Origin: Flavobacterium luteum
GTDB lineage: Bacteria > Bacteroidota > Bacteroidia > Flavobacteriales > Flavobacteriaceae
NCBI RefSeq assembly: GCF_008806775.1
Contig: NZ_WAEM01000009.1
Span: forward strand, 27,437-91,436
Reading direction: 5' to 3'
Length of the DNA stretch: 64,000 nucleotides
The position numbers and the translations under genes were made by a program. Below the pieces are notes generated by a model. That model saw only the letters and a list, made by a program, of their open reading frames with translations, had not been told where the DNA came from and searched no databases. Shown here in pieces: positions 46,398 to 54,310 of this stretch; the stretch's first letter is position 1; each line of letters begins with the position of its first letter.

Positions 46398-47099
46398 CTA
46401 TTTTTGGTGTAAACCACATTCTTTATGGCTAGATTCCCAAGACCATCTCCCTGCTCTAATGTCTTCTCCTTCGGCAATAGCTCTGGTACAAGGTGCACAA
46501 CCTATACTTACAAATCCTTTTTTGTGTAAAGTGTTTTGCGGCACATTATTGTCATCAATATATTTTTGAACTTCGGCTAAAGTCCATTTCAATAACGGGT
46601 TGAATTTTATGATATTGAAATGAGCATCATATTCAAAAGTTGCCAAATCATTTCTGTTTTCCGATTGCTCTGCACGAAGTCCTGTAATCCAGATTTCATT
46701 TCCTTTTAAGGCCTTTGTTAATGGAACTACTTTGCGGATAAAACAACATTCTTTTCTGTTCTCTACCGATTCGTAAAAGCTGTTTGGTCCTTTTGTATTT
46801 AGCAACTTTTCTACATCAGTTGTTTCTGGAAAATAGGTTTTAATACCTACTTTATACTTTTTTTCTGTTTTATGAAAAACATCGTAGGTTTCTTGAAACA
46901 ATCTTCCCGTATCTAATGTAAAAACAGTAATTGGTAAATTATTTTTAGCAATTAAAGCTGTAATCACTTGGTCTTCTTGCCCGAAAGAAGTCGAAAAAAC
47001 GACTTTGCCTTTGTACTCATTAGCTAAAAAAGATAATGTTTCCTCTATAGAGAAATTCTTTGTTTTATCTAATAAATTATTGACTATAGCTGTACTCAT
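46398..47099 (-). CDS. cysH: Assimilatory adenylyl-sulfate (APS) reductase
   Basis: A 233-residue cytosolic enzyme that reduces APS to sulfite and AMP using thioredoxin. Besides the PP-loop-like STSFGQEDQ motif, it has the paired cysteines C118-C119 and C201-x-x-C204 that bind a [4Fe-4S] cluster, and the catalytic C228 in HKECGLHQK. The cluster-binding cysteines are the mark of APS-type enzymes, as opposed to PAPS reductases that lack them; this matches the absence of an APS kinase gene. The start ATG overlaps the stop region of the TauE gene. Confidence 0.93.
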   Translation of the reverse strand: MSTAIVNNLLDKTKNFSIEETLSFLANEYKGKVVFSTSFGQEDQVITALIAKNNLPITVFTLDTGRLFQETYDVFHKTEKKYKVGIKTYFPETTDVEKLLNTKGPNSFYESVENRKECCFIRKVVPLTKALKGNEIWITGLRAEQSENRNDLATFEYDAHFNIIKFNPLLKWTLAEVQKYIDDNNVPQNTLHKKGFVSIGCAPCTRAIAEGEDIRAGRWSWESSHKECGLHQK

Positions 47100-48001
47100 T
47101 ATACTAATTTAGATAAGGTTCTTAAACTTAATATGATAATTAATATACCTACTACTATCATCATTGGTTTTCTTTGAATTTTATTTACAAGATAAGCAGC
47201 AAGTGGAGCCGCAATTACTCCTCCTAAAATTAAACCAATAATTACCTGCCAACCACTAATTCCTCCAAAAAGCATGAAGGTGATTCCACTAGCAAAAGAA
47301 ACCGCAAATTCAGCAGCATTTACTGACCCAATTGTATATCGAGGATTTCTACCTCGTCCCAACAAAGTTGAGGTAACAATTGGCCCCCAACCTCCACCTC
47401 CTACAGCATCCATAAAGCCTCCAAAAGAAGCTAAAATCCCCAAACGTTTCGTTTTCTTTTTTACAATATTTTTTTGAATCGCTTTTCTAATAATTATGAA
47501 AGCTAAAATTATCATATATACTGCAATAAATGGTTTAATAACATCGCCATCAATCACATCGGACAACAAATAAGCTCCTGTGATAGAACCTAAAACACCA
47601 GGAATTAATAAATGACGAACTAATTTTTTATTAATATTTCCAAAACGATGATGCGAAATTGCAGACGCTCCAGTTGTAAACATCTCAGCAACATGCACTC
47701 CTGTACTACTAACTACTGGAGGAACACCGTATGCTAATAAAAATGAGGTTGAAGTTGCTCCATAACCCATTCCTAAAGTACCATCGACTAATTGAGCAAA
47801 AACACCAATACAGAAAAAAATTAAAAATTCTTGATTGAAACCAGCTAAGAATCCCGCCCATGAAAAATCAGCATAATGATTATAAATTAAAATTGAGATT
47901 AATCCTATTATTAAAAATACTGGAATAATAACCCATAATTTCTTGGCAAAATCACTATTCTGAATAGCCCCTACAGAATTATTTACAAATCGTTTAATCA
48001 T
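47099..48001 (-). CDS. TauE/SafE-family sulfur-compound permease
   Basis: A 300-residue inner-membrane protein with about eight helices and the two-fold repeat of the TauE/SafE family (VDGTLGMGYGATSTSFLLAYG; MDAVGGGGWGPIVTSTLLGRG). Family members move sulfite, sulfonates or other sulfur anions. As the first gene of the cys operon it could import sulfate or export excess sulfite; direction cannot be told from sequence. It overlaps cysH by one base. A strong promoter with an inverted repeat on the start site lies upstream. Confidence 0.9.
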   Translation of the reverse strand: MIKRFVNNSVGAIQNSDFAKKLWVIIPVFLIIGLISILIYNHYADFSWAGFLAGFNQEFLIFFCIGVFAQLVDGTLGMGYGATSTSFLLAYGVPPVVSSTGVHVAEMFTTGASAISHHRFGNINKKLVRHLLIPGVLGSITGAYLLSDVIDGDVIKPFIAVYMIILAFIIIRKAIQKNIVKKKTKRLGILASFGGFMDAVGGGGWGPIVTSTLLGRGRNPRYTIGSVNAAEFAVSFASGITFMLFGGISGWQVIIGLILGGVIAAPLAAYLVNKIQRKPMMIVVGILIIILSLRTLSKLV

Positions 48002-48019
48002 AATTATAATTTTTATTAA

Positions 48020-48083
48020 AATCTACTACCCTATCGGTTTTGTAGATTAAAGTGCAAAATTAGTACTTTTTTATAAACTACAA
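48020..48083 (-). promoter_or_regulatory. Promoter and candidate operator of the tauE-cysHDN-sir operon
   Basis: On the minus strand TTG (48083-48081), 18 bases, TAATTTTG (48062-48055), predicting a start near 48048. Covering the first 29 transcribed bases is the inverted repeat AATCTAC (48020-48026)/GTAGATT (48042-48048), with inner ACC (48028-48030)/GGT (48036-48038). Its CCTATCGGTTT core is echoed upstream of the metB-like gene (CCTATTGGCTTT, 49751-49762). The position is that of a repressor site, and the Rrf2 regulator gene is adjacent. The pairing of this regulator with this site is inference. Confidence 0.65.
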
Positions 48084-48106
48084 AATTTTAAACCACAAAT
48101 TGTTTG

Positions 48107-48517
48107 TTAAAAAGCAATATCGGCAAGAGTATTGTTTTCGAGAATTTTTAAGGTATTATCTCTAACTTCAATCATGAGTTTGCGGACGGCACAAGTAGCT
48201 TCGTCTGTACAATCGTCACATTTTTCATAAAAATTATGACTGGCACAAGGCAACAAAGCAATTGGTCCTTCAAGGATTCGGTATACAATTGCCATATTGA
48301 TTTCTTTAGGATCTTTTATTAAATAATAGCCGCCTCCTTTACCTTTTTTAGCTCCTAAAAATCCCGAATGGCGCAAAAGTAATAAAATACTCTCTAAAAA
48401 CTTTAATGAAATATGTTCTTCCTTTGCTATTTCAGCAATTTGAACTGGAGTTTGATTTTCTTGGCGTGCCAAAAAAGTCAATGCTTTTATTCCGTATTTT
48501 GTTTTCTTTGAAAGCAT
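48107..48517 (-). CDS. Rrf2-family transcriptional regulator
   Basis: A 136-residue winged-helix regulator. The N-terminal helix-turn-helix (KYGIKALTFLARQ, QIAEIAKEEHISLKFLESIL) and wing (GFLGAKKGKGGGYYL) are typical of Rrf2. Four cysteines, C91, C100, C103 and C109, lie in the sensing region, where IscR-like members bind an Fe-S cluster. The spacing differs from IscR (three Cys), so either a cluster or thiol sensing is possible. Placed between a metB-like gene and the cys operon, it most likely controls sulfur assimilation, much as CymR does in Bacillus. An A/T-rich inverted repeat (TTTAGA...TCTAAA, about 48526-48546) precedes it. Confidence 0.9.
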   Translation of the reverse strand: MLSKKTKYGIKALTFLARQENQTPVQIAEIAKEEHISLKFLESILLLLRHSGFLGAKKGKGGGYYLIKDPKEINMAIVYRILEGPIALLPCASHNFYEKCDDCTDEATCAVRKLMIEVRDNTLKILENNTLADIAF

Positions 48518-48563
48518 TTAATTTTTTAGATTTAAAAATTTCTAAATTCAAATGTCGTAATTT

Positions 48564-49736
48564 TTAATTTAAAGCTTGCTCTAAATCAGCAATAACATCT
48601 TTTACAGTTTCTAAACCGACTGAAATTCTCACTAAACCATCGGTAATGCTTACTGCCAATCTTTCTTCAACAGATAACTTACTATGCGTTGTAGAGGCTG
48701 GATGTGTAACAATTGTTCTTGTATCACCTAAATTTGCTGAAAGCGAACATAATTTTATGTTATTCAAGAATTTTCTTCCAGCTTCAATTCCGCCTTTGAT
48801 CTCAAAAGCAACAATATTTCCTCCCAAAATCATTTGCTTTTTGGCAATTTCATATTGTGGATGCGATTTCAAAAACGGATATTTTACAGTATTAACATTA
48901 GGATGTGATTCTAAAAACTCGGCAACTTTCAAAGCATTCTCACAATGTCTATCTAAACGAACCGCTAAAGTTTCTAAACTTTTAGATAAAACCCATGCAT
49001 TAAATGGTGATAAAGCTGGCCCAGTATTTCTTGAAAACAAATATATTTCACGAATTAAATCTTCTCTACCTACAGTAACTCCTCCTAAAACACGACCTTG
49101 ACCGTCAATTAATTTTGTGGCGGAATGAATTACTAAATGCGCTCCAAATTTTATTGGTTGCTGAATGTAGGGTGTTGCAAAACAATTATCGATAATTAAA
49201 ATGAGATTGTGTTTTTTAGCAATTGCTCCCAGTAATTCTAAATCGATAATATCAATGGCTGGATTTGTAGGCGATTCCGCATACAAAATTTTAGTATTGG
49301 GTTGAATACAACTTTCAATAGTTTCGGGTTTATTGATATCGAAATAAGTGGTTTGAATATTCCATTTTGGAAAATAATTTACAAATAAAGCATGAGTCGA
49401 ACCAAAAACACTTCCCGCAGAAACAATATGATCACCAGCGTTTAGTAAAGCCGCAAAAGTAGAATATACCGCAGCCATTCCTGTTGCAAAAGCATAACCT
49501 GCTTCTGCTCCTTCCATTTTGCAAATTTTATCTACAAATTCAGTAGTATTTGGATTGCTAAAACGGCTGTAAATGTTGCGCTCTTTCTCTTCGGTAAAAG
49601 AAGCTCGCATATCTTCGGCATCTTCAAATACAAAACTTGATGTTAAATATAAAGGCACTGAGTGTTCTTGAAATTGTGTTCTTTCTAATTGTGTTCGTAT
49701 GGCTTGGGTTTCAAAACCGTATTCTGAATCGTTCAT
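48564..49736 (-). CDS. Cys/Met-metabolism PLP enzyme (MetB/MetZ type)
   Basis: A 390-residue fold-type I PLP enzyme. The Schiff-base lysine is in HSATKLIDGQGRVLGG, the phosphate-binding part in FATGMAAVYSTFAALL, and the substrate-binding SRFSNPNT near residue 60. The sequence resembles O-succinylhomoserine sulfhydrylase (MetZ) and cystathionine gamma-synthase/lyase; these cannot be told apart from sequence alone. It lies directly before the Rrf2 gene, and a second sulfhydrylase (metY-like, 54311-55591) is in the same cluster, so one may serve direct sulfhydrylation and the other transsulfuration. Confidence 0.9.
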   Translation of the reverse strand: MNDSEYGFETQAIRTQLERTQFQEHSVPLYLTSSFVFEDAEDMRASFTEEKERNIYSRFSNPNTTEFVDKICKMEGAEAGYAFATGMAAVYSTFAALLNAGDHIVSAGSVFGSTHALFVNYFPKWNIQTTYFDINKPETIESCIQPNTKILYAESPTNPAIDIIDLELLGAIAKKHNLILIIDNCFATPYIQQPIKFGAHLVIHSATKLIDGQGRVLGGVTVGREDLIREIYLFSRNTGPALSPFNAWVLSKSLETLAVRLDRHCENALKVAEFLESHPNVNTVKYPFLKSHPQYEIAKKQMILGGNIVAFEIKGGIEAGRKFLNNIKLCSLSANLGDTRTIVTHPASTTHSKLSVEERLAVSITDGLVRISVGLETVKDVIADLEQALN

Positions 49737-49816
49737 TTTTTTTGCTTTTACCTATTGGCTTTTAGCTAATGCCTAAGGCTTGTTATTATTGTATATATTA
49801 CTAGATAAGTGTATTG

Positions 49817-50248
49817 CTACTTGCTAAGAGTTTCTCCATTCAAAACTACTTTATAATGTATAGTTGCTGTTGGTTCTAAAGTTTTAGAAACTGAACAATA
49901 TTTTTCAAATGACAGTTGTGCCGCTCTAGCAGCTTTATCTTCTTTAATTGCTCCTTCAAGCGAAAAGACTACATAAATATCTTTGAATGGTTTTGCTTCT
50001 CCTACTTGAACACGAACTCCTTCTACATCAGCTTTGAATGATGTAATCTCTTGACGTTGTTTTTTCAAAATTGAAATCATATCAATAGCGCTACAGCCTG
50101 CAACACCCATTAATACTAATTCCATTGGACTTGGCCCCATATCATTTCCACCAAAATCAGGTCTAGCATCTACATTTACTATATGTCCTCGATCGTTTTT
50201 TAGTTCGAAGTGAAAGTTATCGTTCACTCTGTTTAATGTAATTTTCAT
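49817..50248 (-). CDS. OsmC-family protein
   Basis: A 143-residue cytosolic protein of the OsmC/Ohr superfamily (YhfA-like). Two conserved cysteines, one in LVLMGVAGCSAIDM and one in FEKYCSVSKTL, are in the positions used for thiol-dependent peroxide reduction. It sits between the metX-aspartokinase fusion and the metB-like gene. A role in detoxifying organic peroxides or in sulfur-transfer chemistry near homocysteine and sulfide production is plausible but not shown. Confidence 0.88.
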   Translation of the reverse strand: MKITLNRVNDNFHFELKNDRGHIVNVDARPDFGGNDMGPSPMELVLMGVAGCSAIDMISILKKQRQEITSFKADVEGVRVQVGEAKPFKDIYVVFSLEGAIKEDKAARAAQLSFEKYCSVSKTLEPTATIHYKVVLNGETLSK

Positions 50249-50303
50249 TTTATATTTAATTTAAATCTGAAATCAAAAGTCTCAATTCTACAATCTTAAA
50301 TCC

Positions 50304-53300
50304 CTACCCTTTATCGGATAATCTTAAAATATCGCCAAAAACACCACGTGCTGTAACTGCAGAACCTGCTCCTGCTCCTTGAATGACTATTGGCCTGTCA
50401 CCATAAGATTCTGTGTAAATTTCGAAGAATGAATCAGAACCCTTTAATCCGCCCAGAGCAGTATCTGATGGCACTGAAACTAATTTTACTTCAAGATTTC
50501 CTTTCTCGTTTTGCAAATTACCTGATAATTCGCCAATATATCTCAAGACGTGATTTGGTTTTTGTTCTGCTTTTATTTTGTTATAAATTGTATCAAACTC
50601 TGTCAATTTATTTAGAAAATCTGTTACATTTCCTTTACGCAAATGCTCTGGAATTAAATTTTGAATATTTATTTCTTCAAACTCATTTTGCAAATCTAAT
50701 TCTCTTGCCAAAATCAATAATTTTCTACCTACATCGTTGCCACAAAGGTCTTCTCTGGGGTCGGGTTCGGTGTAGCCATTATCAATTGCTTCTTTCAAAA
50801 TTTCGCTAAATGGAATATCTTTAGCTGAAAAATTATTAAATAAATAACTTAAAGTACCTGAGAAAACACCTTTAATTTTTGTTATGTTTTCACCTGAAAG
50901 ATGCAATAATTTTATAGTATCAATTAATGGCAATCCAGCACCAACATTTGTCTCATAGAGATATGTTTTTTGATTTTCTTCTAACACTTTTCGTAATTTT
51001 TTGTAAAAAGCATAACTCAAGGTGTTTGCAACTTTATTAGAGGAAACCAAATCGAAACTATTCTCTACCAACTTGAAGTAATTCTCCACAAAACTAGCAC
51101 TTGCAGTGTTATCAATTGCAATTAAATTCTCCAAATTATGTTCATTTGCAAAAGCTATAACGTCGTTAATTGTATAAGAACTTCCGTTGGTTTGGATTTC
51201 ATTTCTCCAATTAGGCGAAACTCCATTTTTATTTAACAAAAGGCTTTTAGAATTCGCAATAGCAAAAACATTCAATTTAATTCCTTTTCTTTTTTCTATA
51301 GCACCAGCCGATTCTAAAAGTTGATTGATTAGCGTTCCGCCTACTAATCCGTGACCGAAAATGGCAATATTTATTTTTTTAGAAACACCAAAAATCTCTC
51401 CGTGAATTACATTCAACGCTTTGTTAAGTTCTGATTTTTTTACTACTAAACTCACGTTCTTTCCAGTAACCGTATTGTTGAAAAGTATTGGAATAATTTT
51501 GTTTTTGATAAGCGCTGTATAAGGCTTATGAAAAGTACTCAAATCCTGTCCAATAATCGAAATTACTGCTACATTATCAGTTACGGTTATTTTATTGACA
51601 TCTTTAGAATAAAAATCATTTTCGAATTCTTTTTCTAACTCAATCATGGCTTTAGTAGCCTTATCAGCAGACACAACCAGACCAATTCCTCGCTCTGATG
51701 AGCCTTGCGAAATAATACTTACACTTATATTATGGTCGCCCATAACTTTAAAAATACGAGCATCAACTCCTGTTTTTCCCAGTAATCCTCTTCCTTCAAG
51801 ATTAACTAACGAAACATTATCTAAAACCGAAAGTGATTTAATTCCTTCTTTATTTGAATTTGATGTGATTAAAGTGCCATCATTATCATTGTTAAAAGTA
51901 TTTAAAATTCGTAAAGGAATATTTTTCTCTAATAAAGGAATAATCGTTTTGGCATGTAAAATCGTTGCTCCAAAATTGGCTAATTCGTTGGCTTCATTAA
52001 AAGATAAATGATCTATTTTTTTCGCGTCTAAAACTAAATCTGGATTAGCAGTATAAATGCCATCAACATGCGTATAATTTTGAAGCTCCGATGCATTTAG
52101 GTAATTGGCTATTAACGAAGCAGTATAATTGCTTCCATTTTTTCCTAAAGTAGTGGTTTCGCTTTTATTATTTGAACCTATAAAACCTGTAATTATGTTA
52201 ACCGAATCTTTATTCTCTTTAAAATACTGAACAATATTTTTCTTTGAAACTTGCTCTAAAGGTTGAGCGTCGCCAAACTTTGAATCGGTTATTATAAGAC
52301 CTCTAGTATCGGTAAAGTTAGCATTAATCCCTTTTTTTATTAAAACTGCAGTAATTAATTTGGCAGCTAATAATTCGCCTTGCGATAACACTTGATCTTT
52401 TATTTTATCGCTATAATCACCAATCAAACTTACTCCTTCAAAAAGTTTATCTAATTTTTCGAATTCTTCAGACAAATCCACATCTCTGTATTCCTCTTGT
52501 TGGTATTCTTTAAAACTTTGTAATAAAGGTTTGTAGTTTCCGTTTTTAGCAGCTATTGTTAAAATATCTTCTAATTCATCAGTTGCATTCCCTCTTGCAG
52601 AAACAACTACAGCAATATTTTCTCCTTTATTTTTCTTGTCAATAATTATATCTAAAACTTTGTTTATTCCTTCCCCATTTGCTAATGACTTGCCTCCGAA
52701 TTTCAATATTTTCATTTGTTTGTCTTTTTTATTTTTAAAAACAACTTCTAATAAATTGTCTAGTTGATCATATTCCATTAAAAAGGCGTCATGACCGTGT
52801 TGTGAGTCTATTTCGCTATAAAACACATTTTCTTTAAACTTTTTAATTTCTTGATAGGTTTCTCTATTTTCATTAGCTGTAAAAAAGAGATCTGAATTGA
52901 TTCCGATGATATAAATAGTAGCATCTACTTCAGTGATTATCGATTCAAAAGAGATTCTGTTTCGAGTAATATCAATGGTTTTAAGCAATTGATTCATCAT
53001 TTTATAGGCTGAGAGTTGAAATCTTTTTTGCAACTTTTCACCATGATGATTCAACCAACTTTCTACTTTAAACGTTTCAAGCTGATCGCTGGTATTTCGC
53101 TGAAATTTTTCTTTAAAAGATTCAGGAGTTCTATAACATAACATAGCGTGAATTCTAGCATCTTCAATTGGCTTACGCGAATTGTTGAGGATTTGTTCTT
53201 GCAAATAGCAATTAGCAATTAACCAATCTGTCGATTTCCAATCGGTTGCTATAGGAATTAAATTCTCAGTTATTTTGGGTGCTAGTGCTACCATTTCCCA

Positions 53301-53702
53301 AGCAATTCCTCCACCAACCGAACCACCTATAAGGGCAAACAATCGCTTTACATCTAAATATCGAAGTCCTTCAAGAAACATTCTGGCAATATCTCGAGTA
53401 TTAAAATCTAAATAATTATCAATTATATGACCATCAAAACCATTTCCTGGCACATCAAATGATACAATAGTATATTTACGAATATCTATGGTTTTGTCAA
53501 TTCCTATCAAATCATTCCACCAACCGTTTTCACCTACTACTTGTGAATTTCCAGTTAATGCATGATTTACAACTATTATAGGTGCCGAATTTAGCTCAGG
53601 TCCAAATATTTGATAACTTAGATTTATTACAGGACAAAGCACTCCACTTTCTGTGACAAAATTTTGTAAAACTATATTTTTCGGTTTATGATCCAATTTC
53701 AA
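50304..53702 (-). CDS. Trifunctional fusion: homoserine acyltransferase-like (MetX) + aspartokinase + homoserine dehydrogenase
   Basis: One uninterrupted frame of 1132 residues. Residues 1 to about 325 are an alpha/beta-hydrolase acyltransferase with a complete triad: nucleophile S128 (IGGSVGGG), D271 (INSDLF) and H304 (QHGHDAF). From M330 (MKILKFGGKS) follows aspartate kinase with ACT domains to about residue 790, then homoserine dehydrogenase with its NAD motif IFGHGLVGGTL, to the end. The chain thus makes aspartyl phosphate, homoserine, and acyl-homoserine for sulfhydrylation. No ATG is in frame upstream of residue 108; the start appears to be TTG at 53702 (or TTG 53696), while ATG 330 could separately start the kinase-dehydrogenase part. 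A SAM-I riboswitch lies in the leader. Confidence 0.9.
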   Translation of the reverse strand: MKLDHKPKNIVLQNFVTESGVLCPVINLSYQIFGPELNSAPIIVVNHALTGNSQVVGENGWWNDLIGIDKTIDIRKYTIVSFDVPGNGFDGHIIDNYLDFNTRDIARMFLEGLRYLDVKRLFALIGGSVGGGIAWEMVALAPKITENLIPIATDWKSTDWLIANCYLQEQILNNSRKPIEDARIHAMLCYRTPESFKEKFQRNTSDQLETFKVESWLNHHGEKLQKRFQLSAYKMMNQLLKTIDITRNRISFESIITEVDATIYIIGINSDLFFTANENRETYQEIKKFKENVFYSEIDSQHGHDAFLMEYDQLDNLLEVVFKNKKDKQMKILKFGGKSLANGEGINKVLDIIIDKKNKGENIAVVVSARGNATDELEDILTIAAKNGNYKPLLQSFKEYQQEEYRDVDLSEEFEKLDKLFEGVSLIGDYSDKIKDQVLSQGELLAAKLITAVLIKKGINANFTDTRGLIITDSKFGDAQPLEQVSKKNIVQYFKENKDSVNIITGFIGSNNKSETTTLGKNGSNYTASLIANYLNASELQNYTHVDGIYTANPDLVLDAKKIDHLSFNEANELANFGATILHAKTIIPLLEKNIPLRILNTFNNDNDGTLITSNSNKEGIKSLSVLDNVSLVNLEGRGLLGKTGVDARIFKVMGDHNISVSIISQGSSERGIGLVVSADKATKAMIELEKEFENDFYSKDVNKITVTDNVAVISIIGQDLSTFHKPYTALIKNKIIPILFNNTVTGKNVSLVVKKSELNKALNVIHGEIFGVSKKINIAIFGHGLVGGTLINQLLESAGAIEKRKGIKLNVFAIANSKSLLLNKNGVSPNWRNEIQTNGSSYTINDVIAFANEHNLENLIAIDNTASASFVENYFKLVENSFDLVSSNKVANTLSYAFYKKLRKVLEENQKTYLYETNVGAGLPLIDTIKLLHLSGENITKIKGVFSGTLSYLFNNFSAKDIPFSEILKEAIDNGYTEPDPREDLCGNDVGRKLLILARELDLQNEFEEINIQNLIPEHLRKGNVTDFLNKLTEFDTIYNKIKAEQKPNHVLRYIGELSGNLQNEKGNLEVKLVSVPSDTALGGLKGSDSFFEIYTESYGDRPIVIQGAGAGSAVTARGVFGDILRLSDKG

Positions 53703-53776
53703 ATCTTTATTGTTTGATGATTTGTATTTGGAAATATTAGAAAGAAAGTTCGAATTGAATTAGAAGACTCCTTGTT

Positions 53777-53878
53777 GTTATCTGTCCATATAAGTATGGT
53801 AGAATGCAGCACCTTCTTCGTTAACCGAAGGGTTGCTAAGGCTTCATCGGGTCTAATCCCTCTGCCTTTCTTTATAAC
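53777..53878 (-). promoter_or_regulatory. SAM-I (S-box) riboswitch in the metX-aspartokinase leader
   Basis: The minus strand contains the S-box core: AGAGGGATTAGACCCGATGA (kink-turn and pseudoknot region), GCCTTAGCAACCC, GGTGCTGCATTCTACC and a closing GACAGATAAC. P1 pairs GTTAT (53878-53874) with ATAAC (53781-53777). It lies about 23 bases after the predicted start and 75 bases before the TTG start codon. No terminator hairpin separates it from the gene, so control is more likely at translation. High SAM should lower synthesis of the homoserine and acyl-homoserine enzymes. Confidence 0.93.
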
Positions 53879-53907
53879 ATTTCAATACGATAATGAACTT
53901 AACGATG

Positions 53908-53937
53908 CAAATTTAGCACTATTTTTTTAATAAGCAA
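53908..53937 (-). promoter_or_regulatory. Promoter of the SAM-I/metX-aspartokinase transcript
   Basis: On the minus strand TTG (53937-53935), exactly 19 bases, TAAATTTG (53915-53908). Predicted start near 53901, just before the SAM-I aptamer. Confidence 0.75.
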
Positions 53938-53961
53938 GTACTCTAAATTTGTTTTTAAATA

Positions 53962-54024
53962 AAATTACAAAACAGATTAAAAAAAAGGTTACTTATATCT
54001 TTAATTTAATCCGTCTTGTAATTT
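53962..54024 (-). terminator. Imperfect hairpin after the 67-residue reading frame
   Basis: AAATTACAAAACAGATT (53962-53978) pairs with AATCCGTCTTGTAATTT (54008-54024) at 15 of 17 positions around an A-rich loop. It could end the metY transcript before the next promoter; the U tract is only A/T-rich. Confidence 0.4.
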
Positions 54025-54039
54025 GTACTTTAATTCAAA

Positions 54040-54243
54040 TTAAATGAACAATGTGTCATTTTCTTTTGAATACAATTGAAACAACCTTGAATTAGTTATT
54101 CTACTTGATTTTGAAATTTCTTTCAAATTAATTCCAAATCTCGAATTTGTTAATTCTAGGTTAGTTTGATTTGCTTTTTTTGACTTACTATTCCAACATG
54201 TAAGAAACTGAATTGCTTTTGAAAAATATTTTAGTGTTTTCAT
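54040..54243 (-). CDS. Possible small protein of unknown function downstream of metY
   Basis: A 67-residue frame with ATG start, rich in Lys, Asn, Ser and Thr, with no membrane segment or known motif (opening MKTLKYFSKAIQFLTCW). It starts 68 bases after the metY stop on the same strand and is followed by a hairpin, so it may be the last gene of the metY transcript. Being short and unlike anything recognised, it could also be a chance frame. Tests of conservation would decide. Confidence 0.35.
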   Translation of the reverse strand: MKTLKYFSKAIQFLTCWNSKSKKANQTNLELTNSRFGINLKEISKSSRITNSRLFQLYSKENDTLFI

Positions 54244-54310
54244 GATGTCTATTTTTATTAATGATAAAACATATTGAATTCAGTTTCTCTAAGTTCAAAT
54301 ATGCTGTTAT

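Noticed and set aside
48646..49101. A 151-codon open frame on the plus strand
   Set aside because: Antisense to the metB/metZ-type gene, which is complete with its PLP lysine; the plus-strand product has no recognisable features.
49737..49816. A SAM or other riboswitch before the metB/metZ-type gene
   Set aside because: The spacer is only 80 bases and lacks S-box or SAM-II cores; only a possible regulator half-site was noted.
50390..50809. A 139-codon plus-strand frame
   Set aside because: Antisense to the homoserine dehydrogenase part of the fusion gene; composition is that of a reverse-strand shadow.
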